Source: Bryobacterales bacterium
GTDB lineage: Bacteria; Acidobacteriota; Terriglobia; Bryobacterales; Bryobacteraceae
Length of the DNA: 33,032 nucleotides
Direction of reading: 5' to 3'
Assembly: GCA_030693045.1 (NCBI GenBank)
Contig: JAUYBU010000195.1
Span: 1-33,032 of the forward strand
Of this stretch, positions 18,708-24,308 are shown piece after piece; within the stretch, counting starts at the first letter, position 1, and each line of letters opens with the position of its first letter. The notes beneath the pieces were generated by a model. That model did no database searches. It was not told where the DNA came from and saw only the letters and a list, made by a program, of their open reading frames with translations. A program made the translations under genes and the position numbers.

Positions 18708-19038
18708 GATGATAGTACATCCCGGCCGTCAACTCAAGCCGGCCGGGAGTCGGCGATTTCGCAACACCCGGTGGCGTGAGTGGGTCGGCGTGGGATTTGC
18801 GGAGGCTTTTCGGGAGAGATTCACGCCCCGCCGATTTCCGGGGCGTTGGGAACAGGGGACGCCTGGGCGCCCGAAGACAGGCGCCGAAGCGGTGCAATCG
18901 GGTTGGGGAGGCGAGAGCCGCGCCATCGTCATCGTTCGCCCGGCAGCCGCGCGTCAACTGCGTGTGAGCGCACTGAATGCCTCGGAGGTTCCGGTTCGGG
19001 TAACGAGAAGCCGTGCTGTCACCGGAGGAATCGCGGCT
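18708..19038. other. About 330 nt with no supported gene
   Basis: I see no convincing coding sequence here. The short ORFs in the track are Pro/Arg-rich and unlike any family I know. One 8-bp hairpin is present (CCCGGCCG at 18721-18728 with CGGCCGGG at 18740-18747). It may be decayed coding DNA at the island edge. Confidence 0.5.
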
Positions 19039-19251
19039 TCAGAGATCTTCCGGCCGGAGCCCTGTATCTTTGGCGATTTTCGCCAACGCTGCCGGCCCGA
19101 TCTCCTCGCTGTCGTGGAAGCAGAACGTGAAGTTCCGCCAGCTTGGCCGTTGCAGCTTTCGGTGAGAGCCCACCTGCTTCTTCAACGTCCAGCCGATTCT
19201 GAGCAACGCAGCGTAGACCCGTCTGGCCTTCGTTCCGCTCCAGGTGCTCAC
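19039..19251 (-). CDS. hicA: HicA-family mRNA interferase toxin
   Basis: A 70-aa toxin of the HicA family, dsRBD-like RNases that cut mRNA during translation arrest. The family pattern is clear: SGTKARRVYAALLRIGW, then VGSHRKLQRPS with the catalytic histidine H30 in the G-S-H motif, and the C-terminal LAKIAKDTGLRPEDL helix. It starts at a GTG that overlaps the HicB stop (GTGA), so it is translationally coupled, antitoxin first. The length is normal and the frame intact. It is one of three hicBA traces in this window and the only complete one. Confidence 0.93.
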   Translation of the reverse strand: MSTWSGTKARRVYAALLRIGWTLKKQVGSHRKLQRPSWRNFTFCFHDSEEIGPAALAKIAKDTGLRPEDL

Positions 19252-19463
19252 GCGGCGAACAAGACCTTCAGCGGTTGCGGTATCTCGTCGCCGCTCTCAA
19301 TCATATCGGCGAGAACCTGAAGCGCGATTGACTTCGCCTTTCGCAGTGCCGACTCTTCCGTGTCGCCGTAGGCCATCACTCCCGGCAGTTCGGGGACGGA
19401 AGCGAGGAATCTTCCGTCTTCTTCCCGCTCGATCTCAATTTGCAGCGGCTGGATCTCGACCAT
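19248..19463 (-). CDS. hicB: HicB-family antitoxin
   Basis: A 71-aa antitoxin with the partial RNase-H-like HicB fold: IEIEREEDGRFLASVPELPG, then VMAYGDTEESALRKAKSIAL, the typical strand-strand-helix core. It lacks an extended C-terminal DNA-binding domain, so any autoregulation would need another surface or the complex with HicA. The start ATG has no clear Shine-Dalgarno sequence. Two direct copies of an 8-mer precede it by a few bases. It is directly followed by hicA with a 4-bp overlap. Confidence 0.92.
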   Translation of the reverse strand: MVEIQPLQIEIEREEDGRFLASVPELPGVMAYGDTEESALRKAKSIALQVLADMIESGDEIPQPLKVLFAA

Positions 19464-19465
19464 GC

Positions 19466-19484
19466 GTCTACCGTAAGTCTACCG
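19466..19484 (-). promoter_or_regulatory. Tandem 8-mer upstream of hicB, candidate operator
   Basis: GTCTACCG occurs at 19466-19473 and again at 19477-19484 (plus-strand reading), spaced by 11 bp, one helical turn. It sits immediately upstream of the hicB start, where a bound HicB-HicA complex would block initiation. Inference from position only. Confidence 0.35.
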
Positions 19485-19553
19485 GATTCGAGTCGGGTCC
19501 GCACGACATCGTTCGGAGGCGGGCAGGTGATTCCAGTTCAAAGCGGACACAAT

Positions 19554-19645
19554 TCATGTCCCCCGTTCACACCCGCTGCTTTCCAATCGCCAGATCAGAT
19601 CGGCCCGTTTCATCCGACTGTCAGTTCGGCGACGCGGCGAACGCC
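19554..19645 (-). pseudogene. Decayed hicBA junction: last 11 HicB codons plus first 16 HicA codons
   Basis: Reading minus from 19645, GVRRVAELTVG ends in a TGA that overlaps an ATG (ATGA), and the second frame begins MKRADLIWRLESSGCE. This is the end of a HicB-type antitoxin coupled to the start of a HicA toxin. HicA breaks off after GCE and runs into a stop at 19554; no histidine core follows. The HicB end is fused in frame to DNA directly behind the stop of the 82-aa gene. The same junction occurs in the relic at 22156-22364. Both genes are fragments and non-functional. Confidence 0.7.
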
Positions 19646-19669
19646 GTGGCGCGCGGTGCGCGGACGGGT

Positions 19670-19915
19670 TCACGCGATCTCCTCGCCGTAGGGTTTCATA
19701 CCCTTGATCGGGAACGTCTTCGGGTATTCGCCGCTGCCACACAGCTTGAAAGACCCGAAGTCCTTGTACCAGTCGCCTTCCGGAGCATGCGGTTCCGCCT
19801 TCACCCAAGCCTGCAGGCGCCGAAGGTCGGCAAGCGGAATCCGGCGCTGGTCCACGCATTCAAGGAGGTGCTGCCAAAGGCCGCGAGGAAGATCAGAGAA
19901 TCGGATCTTCGGCAA
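19670..19915 (-). CDS. Small protein of unknown function coupled to an RHH-like protein
   Basis: About 82 aa and not assigned to a named family. The track starts it at TTG 19930, but TTG 19915 (LPKIRFSDLP...) has GGGAGAG placed 6 nt upstream and is preferred; there is no ATG. The sequence is compact and clearly protein-like: RGLWQHLLECVDQRRIPLAD and LRRLQAWVKAEPHAPEGDWY form helices, then a strand-rich KDFGSFKLCGSGEYPKTF and an end KGMKPYGEEIA. I have an impression of similar small proteins in acidobacterial genomes, which a search would have to confirm. It overlaps the upstream RHH-like gene by about 23 nt. The antitoxin-like partner, the size and the TA-rich setting suggest a toxin or effector role, but no catalytic motif is visible. 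Confidence 0.65.
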   Translation of the reverse strand: MPKIRFSDLPRGLWQHLLECVDQRRIPLADLRRLQAWVKAEPHAPEGDWYKDFGSFKLCGSGEYPKTFPIKGMKPYGEEIA

Positions 19916-20204
19916 TTGCGTCTCTCCCAAAAACGGCGCGAATCAGATCCCGTCCGGCTTCTTCCTTTTTCGAAGGCTCTTGCTCCTTCAGAAACTTTCG
20001 ATAGGCGGACCTGAGGTTTTCTTTGGCGTCCTGTTCGGCTCGAACCCCTCGCTCCGCCAAAGTCACGAGGGCGCGGCTGATCGTGAGGCGGCGTTCTTTG
20101 GCGACACGCCGCACTTCAGCCGCCAATGGCGCCGGGATGCTAACGCTCTGACGAACCGCCCTGCTTCCGGGTCTTGGTGAAATCGGCCTGGTTCGACTAG
20201 CCAT
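19893..20204 (-). CDS. Ribbon-helix-helix-like small DNA-binding protein, putative antitoxin
   Basis: A 103-aa basic protein. The segment AVRQSVSIPAPLAAEVRRVA followed by ERRLTISRALVTLAERGV fits a strand-helix-helix RHH (CopG/Arc) fold at about residues 17-57. The charged C-terminal half (AYRKFLKEQEPSKKEEAGRD) is the sort of tail that wraps a partner. It starts at ATG 20204 with no Shine-Dalgarno sequence. TACAAT at 20212-20217 sits only 7 nt before the ATG, so the message may be nearly leaderless. A perfect 7-1-7 palindrome lies just beyond it. Its end overlaps the 82-aa gene. The most likely role is a self-repressing antitoxin. Confidence 0.75.
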   Translation of the reverse strand: MASRTRPISPRPGSRAVRQSVSIPAPLAAEVRRVAKERRLTISRALVTLAERGVRAEQDAKENLRSAYRKFLKEQEPSKKEEAGRDLIRAVFGRDAIAEDPIL

Positions 20205-20225
20205 ATCTCACATTGTACGCCAGGT

Positions 20226-20240
20226 GAACCACTGTGGTTC
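20226..20240 (-). promoter_or_regulatory. Palindromic operator candidate GAACCACTGTGGTTC
   Basis: A perfect 15-bp palindrome (7-1-7) lies 22 nt upstream of the RHH-like gene and covers the -35 position relative to TACAAT at 20212-20217. This is the expected place for autorepression by a dimeric RHH antitoxin. Confidence 0.55.
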
Positions 20241-20411
20241 ATTCGAAAGCCGCGCGGGTGCGGCGCCCTGCATCTGCCGCCCGCTTCTGGCTCCGCTGCC
20301 GCGTCCGGCGGTTCACGGAATCAATCGATTCCGGCTCGAACCGCGCTGAAAACTTCCGCGACCGAGACTTCTGAGGAGCCCGCCACAGCCTTGGAACCGT
20401 GCACGGATCGG

Positions 20412-21389
20412 TTACAGATAGAAGTCCCTGGATTCGAGTCTTTCATCCAGAGGCAAGTCCAACAATTCCTTGACTAACTCCTCACGAAAAGAATCGGACC
20501 TATCCGACGGTTTCGCGTGAAAGACGTATCTGGTCTTGAGGTACAGTGGCAAGCCATCGTCTAAACATTCCGCGCGTACGATGACTTGGTATTTTGTGCT
20601 CTCCGGCGGGAGTCTGGCGATATCCCCCTGGATGATCATCGTCTCCCATCCGACGCCTCCTGACCGGCCATCCGCCTTGGCCTTGTAAGCCTCGTTGCTC
20701 ACGATCACGACCCTACCTGCCAGAGCTAGTTCGTTGCACATCCACTGGGCAAGATCCATGCCACGTCTCAAATGGAATTTGTCGAGCCGAACCTGAATGC
20801 CTTTCTCGACAAGATACAGCGCTAAGTGCACGGTCCAATCTTCCTCTTCCTTTGTTCGCGACGTATGGCTTATGAACACTCGGGGACTGGGATGGCCGCG
20901 GCCAACGATGCTGCGACGATTTGCGCGAAGGCGCTCGTATAGGTCTCGGTGCAGCACCGATATGGTCAGACATGAGTCGATGCTGGCCGCTTGCTCAAAT
21001 CCTTGTCTCAGCGCAGAGACTACCTTCTCGCTCTGCAACCCGCCCGCCCCGGCACCGAGTAGCGGTGCAGCGACCGCCCTGACCGCAGGTTGCTGCTTCG
21101 TGAAACCGCCGATCACCCCTCCAATTGCGCAAATCGCCTCGACAGTTGATGTCATGCGGTCGACTGATGCCGCGAATGCAACGAACTGAGCGATATTCTC
21201 TGCCCCCTCAAAAGGCATAAACTCAACTTCGCCCAACTCCATACCTTCGCGAGGATGAGGGATGTCGTAGTGAGCCAGATTTCGCGCAACGAATCCGGTG
21301 ACCGTACCGGATGTCGAGCACGGTAGCACGATGAGATCTGACGGACCATCAAACAGGTTTCCCAGTCGGAGCTTGACTTGGTTGGCCAT
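20412..21389 (-). CDS. Macro-like domain fused to TIR/SEFIR domain, candidate defence NADase
   Basis: A 325-aa soluble protein in two parts. Residues 1-157 look like a Macro (ADP-ribose-binding) fold: VKLRLGNLFDGPSDLIVLPC and the glycine-rich APLLGAGAGGLQSEKV. Residues 168-290 are a TIR/SEFIR domain: PRVFISHTSRTKEEEDWTVH, LVEKGIQVRLDKFHLRRGMD, GRVVIVSNEAYKAKADGRSG, VGWETMIIQGDI. E249 of GWET sits where TIR NADases carry the catalytic glutamate; this placement is inferred. Bacterial TIR proteins cut NAD or make ADP-ribose-type signals in antiphage defence, and Macro domains bind such products. ATG 21389 has GAGG 8 nt upstream; 21413 is an alternative. The local GC is visibly lower than in neighbours, consistent with transfer. 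No effector or receptor partner is adjacent. Confidence 0.82.
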   Translation of the reverse strand: MANQVKLRLGNLFDGPSDLIVLPCSTSGTVTGFVARNLAHYDIPHPREGMELGEVEFMPFEGAENIAQFVAFAASVDRMTSTVEAICAIGGVIGGFTKQQPAVRAVAAPLLGAGAGGLQSEKVVSALRQGFEQAASIDSCLTISVLHRDLYERLRANRRSIVGRGHPSPRVFISHTSRTKEEEDWTVHLALYLVEKGIQVRLDKFHLRRGMDLAQWMCNELALAGRVVIVSNEAYKAKADGRSGGVGWETMIIQGDIARLPPESTKYQVIVRAECLDDGLPLYLKTRYVFHAKPSDRSDSFREELVKELLDLPLDERLESRDFYL

Positions 21390-21413
21390 GATGTTTGCCT
21401 CACGAGCAATCAT

Positions 21414-21539
21414 AACACCCCCCGGTCGGCTTGCCCGAAACGGCGTTCCGGGAGATCGCTCTGGCGAAGTCCCCGCCTGGTCGGCGATCGGTAATACCCG
21501 GAGCCCTCAAAGGGCGCAGGCGTCGGACGAAGTTGGCAC
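21414..21539. other. Short gap between the Macro-TIR gene and the DUF5615 gene
   Basis: No gene is supported. The local GC returns to the high level of the surroundings here, so this may mark one edge of the acquired Macro-TIR segment. Confidence 0.4.
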
Positions 21540-21902
21540 TCAGACGGGAAGCCAGCGTCGCCGGATCCTTTCACGGTCGACCACGACTATGGATTTCGGC
21601 AGTTCATCGTGCGCAATCCAAATGAGGACGCGACGGAGACAGGCCAGACTCTCCGCCTCGCTATAGTTCCCGCCGCGCAGCAGGATCAGTCCCGGCCCAG
21701 CGGAACCGAGCGCCGACAGGAGTCTCGGAAAGTCCAGGTCCGCGGTGATGATTACCCGGCCGTTGGCGGCTGCAAAACGCAGAATCTCCGAGTCGGGACT
21801 TTGGTGCATGAGGAGGTCGTTCCCATGCACGGCATCATGGCCTTCCGCTCGCAGCCACTGAGCCAGTTCCGGCGACAGGGGCATATCGACGAAGAATTTC
21901 AC
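21540..21902 (-). CDS. DUF5615 PIN-like toxin
   Basis: A 120-aa protein of the DUF5615/PIN-like family (related to Mut7-C), putative metal-dependent RNases. The pattern MKFFVDMPLSPELAQWLRAEGHDAVH carries the first aspartate. ANGRVIITADLDFPRLLS has the T-x-D-x-D-F motif typical of the family. GPGLILLRGGNYSE follows, with SIVVVDRERIRRRWLP at the end. The start is a GTG overlapping the stop of the DUF433 gene (GTGA). DUF433-DUF5615 is a recurrent antitoxin-toxin pair. The gene is complete. Confidence 0.88.
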   Translation of the reverse strand: MKFFVDMPLSPELAQWLRAEGHDAVHGNDLLMHQSPDSEILRFAAANGRVIITADLDFPRLLSALGSAGPGLILLRGGNYSEAESLACLRRVLIWIAHDELPKSIVVVDRERIRRRWLPV

Positions 21903-22123
21903 CGGCTCAGCTCAATCGTCTCGTCTTCGGAAAGGAGCGCCGCATAGCGCAAGGCTTCGTCGATGTCGGCCGCTTCAAGGTAGGGATAGGCACTCAGAAT
22001 GGATTCCCTGGTTTCCCGGGCCGCCAGCAGACCGAGGAGGCGCGAGACCGGGAAGCGCAGATTGCGGATACACGGCTTGCCGGTCGCCACCGCTGGGTCA
22101 ACCGTAATTCGCTCGAAGCGCAT
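21899..22123 (-). CDS. DUF433-family antitoxin
   Basis: A 74-aa protein with the DUF433 pattern: FERITVDPAVATGKPCIRNL, FPVSRLLGLLAARETRESIL, then AYPYLEAADIDEALRYAALL. The family has a helix-turn-helix-like DNA-binding fold and pairs with DUF5615 proteins as the antitoxin. The ORF track begins at a TTG (22141), but ATG 22123 (MRFERIT) has GGAGGGG 8 nt upstream and fits the family start. TATGAT (plus-strand 22141-22146) could be the -10 box; if so the promoter lies in the decayed hicA fragment behind it. Coupled to the toxin by a 4-bp overlap. Confidence 0.88.
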   Translation of the reverse strand: MRFERITVDPAVATGKPCIRNLRFPVSRLLGLLAARETRESILSAYPYLEAADIDEALRYAALLSEDETIELSR

Positions 22124-22155
22124 GAAGAGTGTCCCCTCCAATCATACCAATGGCA

Positions 22156-22364
22156 TCAGCCCCGTGAACTCCCGATCCAAGCAGGATCGGTCCGTTTCAT
22201 CCGACTGTCAGTTCGGCGACGCGGCGAACGCCCGGAATTTCGCCGCTGCCGAGGTCGCGGTAGAGGTCCCGAAGATGTTCCTGGAGATCCTCGAAGCTTT
22301 CGCCCTGGGTCATGTAGTCGGGGAATTCTTCGAGGTGGCCGACCCACAGGCAGCCATTCTGCCA
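22156..22364 (-). pseudogene. Truncated hicB plus broken hicA start
   Basis: On the minus strand 22364-22197 reads WQNGCLWVGHLEEFPDYMTQ, then GESFEDLQEHLRDLYRDLGS and ends GVRRVAELTVG-stop. This is most of a HicB-type antitoxin (about 55 residues) lacking its N-terminus; an in-frame TAA lies four codons upstream. The stop overlaps ATG 22200 (ATGA), where MKRTD begins a HicA-type frame that degenerates at once and stops at 22156. It is absent from the ORF track because there is no start. The HicB end and HicA start match the 19.6-kb relic almost perfectly. Non-functional. Confidence 0.72.
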
Positions 22365-22467
22365 GGCCCCAGTTTACGCCGAACGGGTGCGGCCGGGGCC
22401 TGGGGTCCCGCACACAGTTGTTTTGGAGCGCCAACGGGCATATGCTGTTGGTGATCAGGAGGCCAAC

Positions 22468-23772
22468 ATGGTCGATCGCAGAAATTTCCTCGCCGCCGCC
22501 GCGGCGGCGGGCACAGCCGGAGCCGCCGAGGACCAGCCGGTTCGGGCAACGCCGCTCCGCGCCGACTACTTCGGGACGCAGTACTACGACGAAAAGGAGC
22601 GCGCCGAGTTGATGGAAGTGCTCGAGACGCGCCGGCCGTTCCGCTGGTACGGCTCGGGCTCGAAACCGCCCATGAAGGTGCTCACCTTCGAGAAGGAATT
22701 CGCCGCGCGCATGCGGACCAAGTACGCGCTGGCGGTGACCTCGGGCACGGCGGCGCTGCAGGCGGCGGTGGCGGCGCTGGAGATCGGCCCGGGCGACGAA
22801 GTGATCATGCCCGCCTGGACCTGGCACTCCTGCTGCTCGGCCGTGGTACTGGCCGGGGCGCTGCCGGTGTTCGCCGAAATCGACGAGTCGTTCAACATCG
22901 ACCCCGGCGACATCGAGCACCGCATCACGCCCGCGACGAAGCTGATCATGGCGGTGCACCTGCAAGGCAATCCGGCCGATCTGGACCGCATCCTGCCCAT
23001 CGCGCGCAAGCGCGGCATCCGCGTGCTGGAGGACTGCGCGCAGAGCGTGGGCGGCAGTTACAAGGGCCGCCCCTTGGGCTCGCTGGGCGAGATCGGCATC
23101 TACAGCCTGCAATTGAACAAGACCATCACGGCGGGCGAGGGCGGCGCGGTGGCCACCAGCGATCCGGTGCTGTTCGAGCGCGCGGCGCGGTTCCACGACG
23201 TGGGCGGTTTGCGCGGGCCGCACGAAGCCGCGGTCGGCAAGCCGAAGCTCGACCCCTTTGTGGGCTGCAACCTGCGCATGAACGAGTTTTCCGGCGGCGT
23301 GCTGCTGGCGCAACTGCGCAAGCTCGATCTGATCGTCGGTTCCTTGCGGGCCAATGCCAAGCGCGTCTACGACGGCGTGCGCGATCTTCCCGGCATCAAG
23401 TTCCGCAAGCTGCCCGACCCGGCGGGCGAACTCGGCGCCGGCGTCTTCATCGAATTCAAGACCAAGGAAGTGCGCGACCTGTTCCTGGCCGAAATGCGGA
23501 AGCAGAATGTTCCGGCCGGGCCTCCGGGCGGCTCGGTGGTCCTGCCGGCGTTGCCCTATATCGAGAACAAGCGCACGATTCACCCCAAGTGGCCGTCGTT
23601 CACCAGCGAGCGCGGCCGGGCGATTCGCTACGGCGCCGCCACCTGCCCGCGCACCATCGACATCCTGAACCGCTTCGCCGGCCCGCACCTGGATCCGAAA
23701 TTCACGCCGCGCGATTGCGCCGACATTGTCGCTGCGGTCCGGAAAGTTTATCCGCGAGTGGTGAAGGCGTAG
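22468..23772 (+). CDS. DegT/DnrJ/EryC1/StrS-type aminotransferase with twin-arginine leader
   Basis: A 434-aa PLP enzyme of the DegT/DnrJ/EryC1/StrS family, which usually aminate keto-sugars. Motifs: ALAVTSGTAALQAAVAALEI (cofactor phosphate loop), GDEVIMPAWTWHSC, RVLEDCAQSVGGSYKGRPLG, and IYSLQLNKTITAGEGGAV with the Schiff-base lysine K218. The N-terminus MVDRRNFLAAAAAAGTAGAA looks like a Tat signal (RRNFL plus an alanine-rich stretch), unusual for this normally cytoplasmic family; it would export a folded, cofactor-loaded enzyme. The start is firm: AGGAGG lies 5 nt before ATG 22468, so the ORF track's earlier start is wrong. No sugar-nucleotide genes are adjacent, so the substrate is unknown. 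A decayed copy of its 3' end lies at 24362-24465. Confidence 0.9.
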   Translation: MVDRRNFLAAAAAAGTAGAAEDQPVRATPLRADYFGTQYYDEKERAELMEVLETRRPFRWYGSGSKPPMKVLTFEKEFAARMRTKYALAVTSGTAALQAAVAALEIGPGDEVIMPAWTWHSCCSAVVLAGALPVFAEIDESFNIDPGDIEHRITPATKLIMAVHLQGNPADLDRILPIARKRGIRVLEDCAQSVGGSYKGRPLGSLGEIGIYSLQLNKTITAGEGGAVATSDPVLFERAARFHDVGGLRGPHEAAVGKPKLDPFVGCNLRMNEFSGGVLLAQLRKLDLIVGSLRANAKRVYDGVRDLPGIKFRKLPDPAGELGAGVFIEFKTKEVRDLFLAEMRKQNVPAGPPGGSVVLPALPYIENKRTIHPKWPSFTSERGRAIRYGAATCPRTIDILNRFAGPHLDPKFTPRDCADIVAAVRKVYPRVVKA

Positions 23773-23776
23773 CCCC

Positions 23777-24308
23777 ATGCGGCGCAGCCGGCCGATGCGC
23801 CTGGCGCTGCCGGCTGCGCTGGGCGCGGCAGCCCTTAGAGCGCCGCGACGGTCTCCGCCGGCTATTCGAGGCGGCGGGTTGCGTCTCCCCCAACCTGACC
23901 GAGCAAGCCGTAAAGCATGAACGGCTCGGCAACGTAATCTGCACGCTGCCGGGGCTGACCGACTCCAAAATAGTTGTCGGCGCGCATTATGATCACCATC
24001 AGAGTGGCGCCGGCGTGATCGACAACTGGAGCGGAGCCTCGCTGCTGGCGAGCCTCTATCAGAGTCTTGCCAGCCGTCCGAGGAAACACACGATTCTGTT
24101 TATCGGGTTTACGGCAGAAGAGGTAGGATTGCGGGGTTCGGACTTCTTCGTGCGCACACTGACCAAGGAAGAGCGAGCCAATTTCCGGGCCGTTGTGAAC
24201 CTTGACTCGCTGGGATTGTCCTCGACCAAGGTCTGGGTCAGCCGCTCGGATGCGGAACTGGTCCGGGCGCTCTATGTGGTTGCGAAGACGATGGAACTTC
24301 CGGTCCGT
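23777..24308 (+). pseudogene. M28-family metallopeptidase remnant (frameshifted, C-terminus lost)
   Basis: A leader-like start (ATG 23777, MRRSRPMRLALPAALGAAAL) lies in one frame. The recognisable peptidase lies in another from about 23835: LERRDGLRRLFEAAGC, LGNVICTLPGLTDSKIVVGA, HYDHHQSGAGVIDNWSGASL, HTILFIGFTAEEVGLRGSDF, AVVNLDSLGLSSTKVWVSRS. The zinc-ligand and catalytic motifs H-x-D, D-N-W-S and E-E are all present. Sequence similarity stops near MELPV at about 24308, so the last ~80 residues, including the final zinc histidine, are gone. The frameshift at the leader and the deletion together make it a pseudogene. Family members are exported aminopeptidases. Confidence 0.75.

Noticed and set aside
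18703-18957. Small ORFs on both strands between the aminotransferase and hicA
   Set aside because: Pro/Arg-rich, no ribosome site and no family resemblance; treated as non-coding or decayed.
21431-21625. 64-aa plus-strand ORF (MPETAFREIALAKS...)
   Set aside because: Partly overlaps the DUF5615 toxin on the other strand and shows no known motif.
22156-23778. 540-aa minus-strand ORF antisense to the DegT-type gene
   Set aside because: Antisense shadow; only its last few codons (MKRTD...) are meaningful, as the hicA relic.
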